Positions 51,516 to 59,705 of a stretch of DNA of 64,000 bases are shown here, piece by piece. Both the position numbers and the translations under genes were made by a program. Each line of letters starts with the position of its first letter. Position 1 is the first letter of the stretch. The stretch lies in NCBI RefSeq assembly GCF_007970805.1, contig NZ_CP042433.1:372001-436000 (forward strand). Reading direction: 5' to 3'. The notes beneath the pieces were generated by a model. The model was given only the letters and a program-made list of their open reading frames with translations, had not been told where the DNA came from and ran no database searches. The stretch is from Flavisolibacter ginsenosidimutans (GTDB lineage: Bacteria > Bacteroidota > Bacteroidia > Chitinophagales > Chitinophagaceae).

Positions 51516-52262
51516 TTAGTTGCTGAAAACTTTCTTTAAAAGATCCGTTGTGCGGGCCACAGGATCTTTGCGGATTTTTTGTTCTTCCAATCCCACCTGG
51601 TAAAAAATTCCCGAGAGAGCTTTGTCGGTAACGTAAGCCGTGAGGTCGGTGTTCACTTTTTCCTGGCTGAACGTGTTGTAAGTGGAGAAAACCGTTTTCC
51701 AATATTTAGTGGCGTTCACTTTTTGCAAAGATTGTTCGATCACAGGCCGGAAAGCTTCGGTTAATTGCGACAGGGTTTTGCCTTTTAAATAGTTCGTGGC
51801 CGCAAAATCGCCGCCTTTTAAAATGCCAAGGCCGTCCTGGATGGTAATGCCTTTGATGACGTTAATGAAAATGGGCGTTGCCGATTTGGCCGCGTCTTCC
51901 GCCGCACGGTTCATGGAAAGAATGGCGTTGTCAACCTGTTTGCCCAAGCCAATGGAGCGCAGTTTTTGCTCGACTTTTTGCGCCTCGGCGGGCATTAAAA
52001 TTTTGATGGCCGCGTCTTTAAAAAAGCCGTCCACCATCGAAAGTTTGCCGGTGCTGTTGTTGGCGCCAACGTTCAGGGCTTCTTTCAGGCCGCTGATGAT
52101 TTCGTCGTTGCTCAGCGAACTTTTTGTGGTGGCTTTCTGCAAAATTTTTTGCACGCCGTTTTTTCCGGTCGAATCTTTTTTCAAAATGTCTTTGAAAATC
52201 TGCGCTTGTGAAGCGGTGGCGAAAGCGAGTACGGCCAAAGAAAGAATAAGCGGTTTTTTCAT
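51516..52262 (-). CDS. DUF4197-like periplasmic protein
   Basis: This 248-residue protein has a signal peptide (KKPLILSLAVLAFATASQAQ) and the DUF4197 pattern: SNDEIISGLKEALNVG, DNAILSMNRAAEDAAKSATPIF, ITIQDGLGILKGGDFAATNYL, and the C-terminal LSGIFYQVGLEEQKIRKDPVARTTDLLKKVF. It is mostly helical. No biochemical role is known to me. The internal Met 52262 is used; the frame extends to 52433 through the octamer array. Confidence 0.88.
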   Translation of the reverse strand: MKKPLILSLAVLAFATASQAQIFKDILKKDSTGKNGVQKILQKATTKSSLSNDEIISGLKEALNVGANNSTGKLSMVDGFFKDAAIKILMPAEAQKVEQKLRSIGLGKQVDNAILSMNRAAEDAAKSATPIFINVIKGITIQDGLGILKGGDFAATNYLKGKTLSQLTEAFRPVIEQSLQKVNATKYWKTVFSTYNTFSQEKVNTDLTAYVTDKALSGIFYQVGLEEQKIRKDPVARTTDLLKKVFSN

Positions 52263-52328
52263 GTGTAGATTTTTGTCGCAATGAAAATAAGCAGCGGGAT
52301 TGAAACGTGTCGTTAAAGTGAGGGAGAA

Positions 52329-52400
52329 GATATTGGGATATTTGGATATTGAGATATTTCGTACTCCGCAAACAAGCAATATCCTAATATTCTCAATATC
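52329..52400. repeat. Facing pair of octamer arrays (GATATTNN / CAATATCC words)
   Basis: GATATTGG, GATATTTG, GATATTGA and GATATTTC (52329-52360) face CAATATCC, TAATATTC and TCAATATC (52377-52400). The rest of the 52263-52576 gap holds nothing I can identify. Confidence 0.85.
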
Positions 52401-52576
52401 CTGCGTCTTCCGACAACGATTGCGCTGCAACAAGTAATTCCAGCTTATCTATTTATATCGGCACTCCATCGCCAATTTCGCCGCTTCGGTAACTATCCCG
52501 TGTGAATCCTTATTGTTCAACCGTAACTTGGTAATGACGCAGGAGCATAGCAATTGATCACCCAAAACCTTATGCC

Positions 52577-52867
52577 ATGAACAAACTTTTACGCATCACC
52601 ACTATTGTTGACCGCCCGGTCTTGCTGGAGAACACGGTTGAAAAACTGGCGCAGCGGCATACTGATTTTTCTTATAGCGAGAAATTTAAAACAGTATACT
52701 GGCAATCCTTCGACAGTTCTTCGGTTGAAACCTATCTTGAAGGCAGCAATGCTTTTCGCGAAGAAAACAGTGCTTGCCGTTCCTCTTTTGTTGCTCCGTT
52801 TTTGTTCACCTGCCTGCAGCAAAAAAACAAGGCATACAAATTAACCTGGAGCGTTTCGCTTTCGTAA
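52577..52867 (+). CDS. Small hypothetical protein (uncertain)
   Basis: This is a 96-residue frame with a soluble, unremarkable composition (MNKLLRITTIVDRPVLLENT; ends TWSVSLS). It lies alone between the octamer array and the oxidoreductase gene, in the direction of the latter. No promoter or family is recognised, and a second frame overlaps it. It may not be a gene. Confidence 0.35.
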   Translation: MNKLLRITTIVDRPVLLENTVEKLAQRHTDFSYSEKFKTVYWQSFDSSSVETYLEGSNAFREENSACRSSFVAPFLFTCLQQKNKAYKLTWSVSLS

Positions 52868-52941
52868 AAACAACGAAGCGGATCAATGTTTTGTTCTTAA
52901 CAACAAAAGCACTCAATCTCCAGCCTCCAACCTTCCTGTCT

Positions 52942-52949
52942 TAGCTTTG
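52942..52949 (+). promoter_or_regulatory. -7 box TAGCTTTG, 4 nt before the DAO-type oxidoreductase
   Basis: A perfect TAnnTTTG lies four bases before ATG 52954, which implies a leaderless mRNA. No clear -33 element is present. Confidence 0.55.
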
Positions 52950-52953
52950 CTTC

Positions 52954-54096
52954 ATGGCAATGCAAATTTCCATCTGGGAGAAAGAAACGTTTTTTGCTCA
53001 TCAGGATGTGGTGATTATCGGCAGCGGTTTTGTAGGCCTTTGGTCGGCCTTCTATCTGAAAAAGAAAAATCCCAAACTAAAAATTACCGTCGTTGAAAAA
53101 GGCGTTATTCCAAGCGGCGCCAGCACCCGCAACGCGGGTTTCGCTACGTTCGGCAGTTTGAGCGAACTGGTTTGGGATGCGCAAACCATGGGCACCGATA
53201 AAATGCTGGAGGTAACCGAGATGCGTTTTAAAGGCCTCCAACGGATTCAAAAATATTTTGGCAAGAAAGAGATTGATTTTGAGCCATGCGGCGGCTACGA
53301 ACTCTACGAAGAAAACATTGTTTCGACTGAAAAATTAAAAGAGAATATTGCTTACGCGAATACTTTGTTGAAGCCGATCACGTCGGCAAAAAAAACGTAT
53401 CGTTTGGCCGATGAAAAGATCAGTGAACTTGGTTTCGGGAAAACAAAACACCTTGTGGAAACAAAACTGGAAGGTTACCTGCACTCGGGGAAATTGCTTC
53501 AGGCACTTTTGCAAAAAGTGCAGGGCATGGGCGTGGCGGTGATGACGGGTATAGAAATTACAAACATAAACAGCACCGATAAAAAGATTGAACTCACCAC
53601 CAATCAACCTTTCAACTTTTCAACGGATCAACTCTTGGTCTGTACCAATGCCTTTACCAAAACGCTCTTGCCCGAATTGGATATTGTTCCTGCACGCGGA
53701 CAAATTTTGCTCACGTCACCCATAAAAAATCTTCCGTTCAAAGGCACCTTCCATTCCAACGAAGGCTTTTATTATTTCCGCAATCTTGATAACCGTGTTT
53801 TGCTCGGCGGAGCCCGCAACAAAGCATTTGCCGACGAAGCCACAACCGATTTAGGGACGACAGATTTCATTCAGCATGAGCTGGAAAAATATTTGGCGGA
53901 AGTAATTTTGCCGCATTTTCAAAATCAATACGCAATTGAACAGCGATGGTCGGGCATCATGGCCTTTGGAGCTGAAAAAACGCCCATCGTAAAACAGGTT
54001 TCCGACAACGTATTTTGTGCGGTGCGGATGAGTGGCGTAGGCGTGGCATTGTCGCCTGTTGTTGCCCAACAAGTAGCCGGAATGATGCGGGATTAA
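52954..54096 (+). CDS. FAD-dependent oxidoreductase, DAO family
   Basis: This 380-residue flavoprotein is of the D-amino-acid oxidase/glycine oxidase type. The dinucleotide motif VVIIGSGFVGLWSAFYL is at about residues 19-35. EKGVIPSGASTRNAGFATFG is the FAD-contact segment, and the C-terminal FD-site region is MSGVGVALSPVVAQQVAG. It lacks a signal peptide, so it is cytoplasmic. The amine substrate is unknown. Its stop overlaps the convergent metalloprotease gene by 4 nt. A run of CAACTTTTCAAC-type words lies in the gene near 53605. Confidence 0.87.
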   Translation: MAMQISIWEKETFFAHQDVVIIGSGFVGLWSAFYLKKKNPKLKITVVEKGVIPSGASTRNAGFATFGSLSELVWDAQTMGTDKMLEVTEMRFKGLQRIQKYFGKKEIDFEPCGGYELYEENIVSTEKLKENIAYANTLLKPITSAKKTYRLADEKISELGFGKTKHLVETKLEGYLHSGKLLQALLQKVQGMGVAVMTGIEITNINSTDKKIELTTNQPFNFSTDQLLVCTNAFTKTLLPELDIVPARGQILLTSPIKNLPFKGTFHSNEGFYYFRNLDNRVLLGGARNKAFADEATTDLGTTDFIQHELEKYLAEVILPHFQNQYAIEQRWSGIMAFGAEKTPIVKQVSDNVFCAVRMSGVGVALSPVVAQQVAGMMRD

Positions 54097-55313
54097 AGTT
54101 TAATAAACCTTTGCGAAAAGCCGTCTGTGGCGATGAAATAGACGCCTGTTCTGAAAGACGACAGATTTAATTTTTGCACCGCTGTTGTTAACTGGAAGAT
54201 GTGTACCTGCACGCCGTTTGCATTGAATATCCGGATTGTTTTTCCAACAGAGGCTGTTCCTAAATTCAGGCTGATTTCGTTGCTCGCAGGATTCGGGAAA
54301 ACTGCACCTGACGGAGTTACGCCGTCAATGCGGGCCGCTTCTTCAAGCCAGGGTTCGCGCAAGCCTTTGCTTTGCAGCATTGCGGCCCGCGGGCCATTTG
54401 CATCAAAAGAAGCACGCATTTTTTTCTTTTGTCCCTGGGTAAACAAATTCATGCAGGCATCGGCCGTGTAGTCCATGTAATTCATGTACATGTCGCCGGT
54501 TTCGCCGTTGCTGCAAGTTGAACGAAAGCCGCTGGGACAATTGAGCGTGTAGCCACCTTGCGGCGGCGTATCGCCAATGCCGTCATCACCGCATTGCGCA
54601 TCGCCCCAAATGTGTTTTAACCCAAGCCAGTGACCTACTTCATGTACTGCTGCACGTCCCATCGAATAATTGCCGCCGCGGTCAATGGTGCCGAAGGCAG
54701 CGGTGTTGATGACAATGCCGTCCTTGCCCGCATCGCCACCGGGCGCCGAGGAATAACCGGCGCCGCCAATCAAATTGCCCACCCAAATATTCAGGTAGCT
54801 TTTGCTGTCCCAGGCATCGTCTCCGTTTGTTGACGAAGATTTTATTTTGTCGTTGGAAAGCCAGTTAACCGTTGAGGTGTATTTGCGAACAATGCCGTTT
54901 GTTGCGTGTCCTTTTGGATCAGCGGTAGCAAGATAAAATTCTATACCCACATCGGCTGCAAGTGCACGAAAGCGTTCCGGCGTGTTCACGGTATCGGCGT
55001 TCAGCCGCCTGTAGTCGCGGTTCAGTGCATCAATCTGGCTTTTTACTTCGGCCTCCGAAATATTCTGTGCCGCATTGTTGTAAAGAACGTGTACGACAAC
55101 GGGTATGCGAATAACGTCTTCAGCCGCGGTTCTTGCGCCTGTTAACGAACGAATGGATTGTTGTTGAAGAAAAGATTCAGTCGTTGCTATCGTCAATGCC
55201 TGGCGCGGATCAGTTGTTCTGAGTGCAGACTGATAGTCTGTACTGGCGCAACGGTCTTGTGCAATACTGAGCAAGGTGGTTAGCAAAAACAGCCATACAA
55301 ATAGTGTCCTCAT
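54093..55313 (-). CDS. Secreted M43 zinc metalloprotease with T9SS sorting domain
   Basis: This 406-residue pappalysin-like (M43B) protease has signal peptide RTLFVWLFLLTTLLSIAQ and the zinc motif HEVGHWLGLKH (His224, Glu225, His228, His234), with YMNYMDYTADACMNLFTQGQ as the Met-turn region. The last 80 residues (SGAVFPNPASNEISLNL ... FRTGVYFIATDGFSQRFIKL) form a type A C-terminal domain that directs export through the type IX secretion system. It is therefore a surface or secreted enzyme. Convergent with the DAO gene by a 4-nt overlap. Confidence 0.93.
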   Translation of the reverse strand: MRTLFVWLFLLTTLLSIAQDRCASTDYQSALRTTDPRQALTIATTESFLQQQSIRSLTGARTAAEDVIRIPVVVHVLYNNAAQNISEAEVKSQIDALNRDYRRLNADTVNTPERFRALAADVGIEFYLATADPKGHATNGIVRKYTSTVNWLSNDKIKSSSTNGDDAWDSKSYLNIWVGNLIGGAGYSSAPGGDAGKDGIVINTAAFGTIDRGGNYSMGRAAVHEVGHWLGLKHIWGDAQCGDDGIGDTPPQGGYTLNCPSGFRSTCSNGETGDMYMNYMDYTADACMNLFTQGQKKKMRASFDANGPRAAMLQSKGLREPWLEEAARIDGVTPSGAVFPNPASNEISLNLGTASVGKTIRIFNANGVQVHIFQLTTAVQKLNLSSFRTGVYFIATDGFSQRFIKL

Positions 55314-55553
55314 AGCTCCCGGTTTGAACGGTAACCACAGGCTTACGGAAATTTAAAATGGCTTTAAAAGCGATATTGGAAAGAGGGATTAGAGGAGATG
55401 GATTTTCGGCCGGTTTTAAAAGGGTAAACGGAGATTTGCCAAACATAACACCGTTTTTTGAAAAAGGCAAACTTTCAAAGCCGATTGTTCAAGTCAATTA
55501 TACACATGAAAAGAGAGTGTCATGCTTTAACAGCGGGCAACGATGCCAACGCT

Positions 55554-55561
55554 TATTTTTG
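55554..55561 (+). promoter_or_regulatory. -7 box TATTTTTG, 5 nt before the glutaminyl cyclase
   Basis: A perfect TAnnTTTG lies five bases before ATG 55567, the same spacing as in rnpB between -7 box and RNA start. It supports a leaderless mRNA and the shorter start. Confidence 0.55.
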
Positions 55562-55566
55562 GCTTT

Positions 55567-56370
55567 ATGAAGAAGTTTTTATTGGCGCCCGTTTTCGTTG
55601 CCTTTCTTGCAGCAGTGGGTTGCAACAACAACAAACCCGATACCGGTAACAGCGCACCCGAAACACCCAAAACGCCGGCCATTGCTTATTCGGTGGCCAA
55701 TACTTACCCGCACGACACTACTTTCTTTACTGAAGGCCTTGAGTTTTACAAGGGCAAGCTGTTGGAAAGCACGGGTAATTATGGTAAATCGAAACTCGTT
55801 CAATACAATCTTGTTACCGGTAAAGTTGAACGCGAAGTGGCTCTTGATGCAAAATATTTTGGCGAAGGCATTACGGTGTTGCGCGACACGCTTTATCAAC
55901 TCACGTACCGCGAAGGCGTAGTGCATGTGTACGACGCAAAAGATTTTAAAAAGATAAAAGAGTTGCCGTATTCTAACGGTGAAGGTTGGGGACTGACACA
56001 CGATAGTACGTTTATCATAGGCAACAACAGTGGCAACAGCTTGTACTATTATCAACCGGGCACGTTTAAATTGGTAAAGAGTTTGGGCATTACCGAAAAT
56101 GGCGAACCTGCCGTAAATCTGAATGAACTGGAATACATCAACGGCTTTATTTACGCCAATCAATGGCAATACAATTATATTTTGAAGATTGATCCGGCCA
56201 AAGGAGAAGTGGTGGCAAAGATGGATTTGAGTCCAATCGTTCAACAAGAAAAAAACCAGAATCCCAACGCCGAAGTTTTAAACGGCATTGCCTACAATCC
56301 CGAAACAAAAAAGTTTTACGTAACGGGCAAGAATTGGTCGAAGATTTACGAGCTGCAGTTTAACCTTTGA
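55567..56370 (+). CDS. Glutaminyl-peptide cyclotransferase (beta-propeller type)
   Basis: This 267-residue lipoprotein has lipobox FLAAVGC (Cys19) and the bacterial/plant-type QC propeller: TTFFTEGLEFYKGKLLESTG with the conserved Glu56, GEGWGLTHD, LNELEYINGFIYANQW and VLNGIAYNPETKKFYVTGK. It converts N-terminal Gln of exported proteins to pyroglutamate, which suits a phylum that often exposes Gln after signal cleavage. The internal Met 55567 starts the signal peptide, 5 nt after a -7 box. Confidence 0.9.
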   Translation: MKKFLLAPVFVAFLAAVGCNNNKPDTGNSAPETPKTPAIAYSVANTYPHDTTFFTEGLEFYKGKLLESTGNYGKSKLVQYNLVTGKVEREVALDAKYFGEGITVLRDTLYQLTYREGVVHVYDAKDFKKIKELPYSNGEGWGLTHDSTFIIGNNSGNSLYYYQPGTFKLVKSLGITENGEPAVNLNELEYINGFIYANQWQYNYILKIDPAKGEVVAKMDLSPIVQQEKNQNPNAEVLNGIAYNPETKKFYVTGKNWSKIYELQFNL

Positions 56371-56376
56371 TCAATT

Positions 56377-57267
56377 TTATTTTGAAATGATGTAGATAAT
56401 CGAACTGCATTTGTCTTTGTTTGCAAAGGCAGAAAGATTCGACCGCAAACCGTTCCAGCCCGCGCCGGCCCACGATGTTTTCCCGTTCCGGTATTTGCTG
56501 CTCAGTAAACTAATGTAAAACGCATCAAACCACATGGGCTTTTTGGCAACGAGCTTTAAACCGTGCAGGCTTACCAATTTTTCAATTGCCTTCGGCGTGA
56601 AGTGATACAAGTGCCGCGGCACGTCGTAGGCTGCCCAATACCTGCGGTAAGCTTCTGCATCGCCGGACGTGTAGTTGGGTACGGCAATAAAAATTTTCCC
56701 TTCTCCTGTCAGCAGGTTTTTTAGTTGCTCAACGTAATTGTGCAAGTCGTGAACGTGTTCCAACACGTGCCAAAGCGTAACGGCATCATAACCCTTAGGT
56801 GCAAGTTGAAAGAGGACAGAAGGTTCCTCAAGTTTCAGATGGAAAAGTTGTTCGGCGTTTTTCCTTGCGCCTTCATCGGGTTCGATACCTTTTGCCTGCC
56901 AGCCTTTTTCTTTCATCACCGAAAGAAAAGCGCCGATGCCCGCGCCAACATCCAGAATACTTCCTGTACTCTTTGTGTTTTCGATAACCAACTTTGCCTT
57001 CTGCTCAAGTGTAAACTTTCGAACCCGCTGGTAAAGTTTGTTCAGCAAACCTTTGTCGGTATTGGAATGGGAAATATAATCCTGCGAAGCATAATAAGGC
57101 CCGATTGAATCTTCGTCCGGCACGTCTTGCGTAAAGCGTAGCGTACAATCGGCGCATTGCCAAATCACAAAATCTTCGTTGCTAACCGAATAATCTTTTA
57201 CCGTAAGCAGCGGGTTAATTTTTGTGCTGTTGCAAACCGGGCAATGCGTGTAGTGAATACGAGACAT
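56377..57267 (-). CDS. SAM-dependent methyltransferase with N-terminal zinc ribbon
   Basis: This 296-residue class I methyltransferase has a CPVC...CADC zinc ribbon in the first 45 residues, the SAM motif ILDVGAGIGAFLSVM, and the downstream LWHVLEHVHDL and GEGKIFIAVPNY. Such proteins often modify sugars or lipids in surface polymer synthesis, but the target is unknown. It is the last gene of a minus-strand group with the HU-like protein, barrel and TPR genes; whether it shares their transcript is uncertain (36-bp gap). Confidence 0.85.
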   Translation of the reverse strand: MSRIHYTHCPVCNSTKINPLLTVKDYSVSNEDFVIWQCADCTLRFTQDVPDEDSIGPYYASQDYISHSNTDKGLLNKLYQRVRKFTLEQKAKLVIENTKSTGSILDVGAGIGAFLSVMKEKGWQAKGIEPDEGARKNAEQLFHLKLEEPSVLFQLAPKGYDAVTLWHVLEHVHDLHNYVEQLKNLLTGEGKIFIAVPNYTSGDAEAYRRYWAAYDVPRHLYHFTPKAIEKLVSLHGLKLVAKKPMWFDAFYISLLSSKYRNGKTSWAGAGWNGLRSNLSAFANKDKCSSIIYIISK

Positions 57268-57303
57268 GGAATGTGTAATGAATAATCAGGAATGAGTTGC
57301 CTT

Positions 57304-57933
57304 CTAAAGTTTAACCGTCTTTGCCTTTGGGAATACAAAACCTGTCGGCGGTAATTTTGAACCGCTGGCGTTTACGCTAAACTTGCCGAGATATAAAAGC
57401 AACGCAATGACAAGAAGAGAGAGAAAGAGCAGTATCCATCCGATCTGAATTGAAACAGCCCGCTTTTTTCCGTGCACAACCGTTTCCGTGCTTCGCTCAA
57501 AAACACGAGCGGAACTTACTTCCCGGTCGCCAACCAAAACAGTATGCTTTGCGTCCTGCCGGATGACTCTTTCCGCCGCTAACGGTTGCAAAGCAGGAAC
57601 GGCAAGCGATAGCATTTGTGTGTCGCTTTTGATGATTCCAAGGCCTTCCCAATTAAAACCACCGCTGTTTATTTTCTGCTGCACCGTATTACCGAAAGAG
57701 TGCAGTTCGTTTTCTACGGCTTCTTTTTCCTTGTTCGCCAGGCCGCTCAAAAAAAGCAATTGGTGATCGGAAATCTCGTCGCCGTTTTTTATTTCAACAA
57801 CATAAGATGGCGGTTCAATCAATTTGTCCGCAACGTTTAACCGCGGCGGCTGGTGCACAAGACAAAGCGTTCCAACGCCTGGAACGCTAACCGTTTTGTA
57901 CTGCAATAAATAGTTCGTGAGGTAATTCAGCAT
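57304..57933 (-). CDS. HU-CCDC81-like membrane protein
   Basis: This 209-residue protein has an N-terminal HU-CCDC81-like module (LLQYKTVSVPGVGTLCLVHQPP, RLNVADKLIEPPSYVVEI), a second related segment (about 65-120), one membrane helix (about 162-183, IGWILLFLSLLVIALLLYLG) and a short periplasmic tail. Related Bacteroidota proteins often end with a SPOR domain that binds denuded peptidoglycan; that domain is absent here. Its start overlaps the barrel gene's stop by 1 nt, so they are coupled. Confidence 0.8.
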   Translation of the reverse strand: MLNYLTNYLLQYKTVSVPGVGTLCLVHQPPRLNVADKLIEPPSYVVEIKNGDEISDHQLLFLSGLANKEKEAVENELHSFGNTVQQKINSGGFNWEGLGIIKSDTQMLSLAVPALQPLAAERVIRQDAKHTVLVGDREVSSARVFERSTETVVHGKKRAVSIQIGWILLFLSLLVIALLLYLGKFSVNASGSKLPPTGFVFPKAKTVKL

Positions 57934-59570
57934 TATTTAATTTGACCGAACGAAAGTACAACACCGGCCAAAAAGTTGAAGCCGTAAACCGGATATTGAT
58001 TCCAGCGCTGATATTGCTGGTTGAGCATGTTGTTGAACTGTCCCCAGATTTTAATGTTTTTGTACACTTTAAATTCAAGGCCGGCGCTTAAATCAAAGGC
58101 GCTTCCCAAACTTCCGTAGCCGCCGCCTTTTTTCTGGTACCAGGTTCCGTCAAAAGCATAGAGTTCGCTGTTTACGTACAAATCTTTCAGTACTTGCAAG
58201 CGCAAAGTTGTCTTCCATTCGTCGGGCAACAAGCCCCAGGCTTTGGCCGCAACTTTCGGACTGTATTGATTGATTTGGAAATTAGAAATCACCGAAAATG
58301 TTTCGCCGACCGTGTAGCCCACTTCGCCGCCGATGTTCAACACATTCATGCGCGGCTCGTTGATCACCCTGAATGATTTGCCGCCGTTGATCGTATCGTT
58401 TGTAAACAAAGGTTGATTCTTGATGGTGTTGAACGCAAGCTTAGCGCTGTAGCTAAAGTGATCGCCAACGGAACCTTTAATGCCCGCATAGCGTTCTTCA
58501 ATGCTTGAATTATAAACCGTTTGCGGCGCCCAAATCCAGGGGTTGATTCCTGCCTGGTATTCGAAGCCAGCGTTGCGTAAATAGCCCGTCCAGCCGGCCT
58601 GGAACGAAAAACGCTTGTCGCTTGAAACAACTTCAGCCAACAGGTTTGGAAAGAGATGCGGCTCTTTGTTGTCCCATGCCGGCCGTACGCCCGCCTGAAT
58701 GTTGATGTTGGCTGTTTTGTACAAAATAGACGGAGAAATGGCGAACCAATTGTTCGTTTGCGACGATTTGTTGTGAGGCTTGTACGTGCTGATGTTTGCC
58801 GTTGCCGCAACGTCCACTTCAAAAGAATTGCCCAACGTTTTTTGCAGCGGCAAATTGATGTACGAATTGCTCTCGGAATTGCTCAAACCGTCGCTGAACG
58901 CATCAATGCTGATTTCCGGCGCATACGAAAGGCCAAGATCCGTGCGGTTAATGTTGCGCAAGGCCAGCCGTGCACGATAGGTATGATATTTCACATTGAT
59001 GGAATCATCGGGAAAGGTCATGGTCTTGGGTTGAAAGCCGTACTTTTTGTATTTGTCCAACGAGCCGCCAACCCTTGCGTTCCATTCTGTGTTACCGGCT
59101 TTAAAAAAGCCGTTTAATTCCGCATTGGTGTTGCTGTAATCCTGGTACTGAATGTTGCCTTTTGACGAAGCGTGTTGTGCATAAAAATTCACGCCAGAGT
59201 TCTTTCCATCGCCAGCCGATAAACCCAGTTGCACAAAAGGCGTAGCGTAATTTCCAACACCTGCTTTTAGCGAACTTTCATTTTTCCAACGTCCGCCGGT
59301 ATCTACCGCCAAAGCCAGCGGCCGTAAGCCGCCCGGCTGAAAAGCGAGGTTTAAATTCTGATCCGGTATGTTGTATTGCAATCGCGGCCTTGACGTGTCG
59401 TTTACGGCCGGCGACGCGTTGAAGTTTATTTTGGCCGCTTCCTTCAACACCGGTTTAAAGCTTGAGGTGATTCTTACTTTCTTGCCCGTTGTGTCCTGCG
59501 CCGATGCGGCAACTGCAAAGAGGAAAAGTCCCGTTGTTAAGAATGAAAACTTCATGGTTGCTTTGAACAT
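57933..59570 (-). CDS. Outer-membrane beta-barrel protein (TonB-receptor-like, no plug)
   Basis: This 545-residue protein has signal peptide FSFLTTGLFLFAVAASAQ and then alternating strands up to the C-terminal YGFNFLAGVVLSFGQI. Aromatic-rich strands such as IKIWGQFNNMLNQQYQRW look like the last strands of TonB-dependent receptors, but there is no carboxypeptidase-like domain, plug or TonB box. Its stop overlaps the HU-like gene start by one base. Met 59570 is the likely start (59555 is also possible). It follows the large TPR gene. Confidence 0.8.
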   Translation of the reverse strand: MFKATMKFSFLTTGLFLFAVAASAQDTTGKKVRITSSFKPVLKEAAKINFNASPAVNDTSRPRLQYNIPDQNLNLAFQPGGLRPLALAVDTGGRWKNESSLKAGVGNYATPFVQLGLSAGDGKNSGVNFYAQHASSKGNIQYQDYSNTNAELNGFFKAGNTEWNARVGGSLDKYKKYGFQPKTMTFPDDSINVKYHTYRARLALRNINRTDLGLSYAPEISIDAFSDGLSNSESNSYINLPLQKTLGNSFEVDVAATANISTYKPHNKSSQTNNWFAISPSILYKTANINIQAGVRPAWDNKEPHLFPNLLAEVVSSDKRFSFQAGWTGYLRNAGFEYQAGINPWIWAPQTVYNSSIEERYAGIKGSVGDHFSYSAKLAFNTIKNQPLFTNDTINGGKSFRVINEPRMNVLNIGGEVGYTVGETFSVISNFQINQYSPKVAAKAWGLLPDEWKTTLRLQVLKDLYVNSELYAFDGTWYQKKGGGYGSLGSAFDLSAGLEFKVYKNIKIWGQFNNMLNQQYQRWNQYPVYGFNFLAGVVLSFGQIK

Positions 59571-59660
59571 TTGAAATCGTTTGATCGTCGTGATGTTGCA
59601 ATTAAAATTTGTTTTCGGTGTTCCGAAGTACATGCTAACGGTATGTACTTGTACGTGCGT

Positions 59661-59700
59661 CAGCCAATTAGCTAATTGTTGCATCGGCTAATCAGCTAAT
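59661..59700. repeat. Octamer array (CAGCTAAT-type words)
   Basis: CAGCCAAT, TAGCTAAT, TGTTGCAT, CGGCTAAT and CAGCTAAT are five consecutive octamers ending 5 bp from the TPR gene stop. The same words occur at 22983 and 41702. Confidence 0.85.
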
Positions 59701-59705
59701 CGTTC

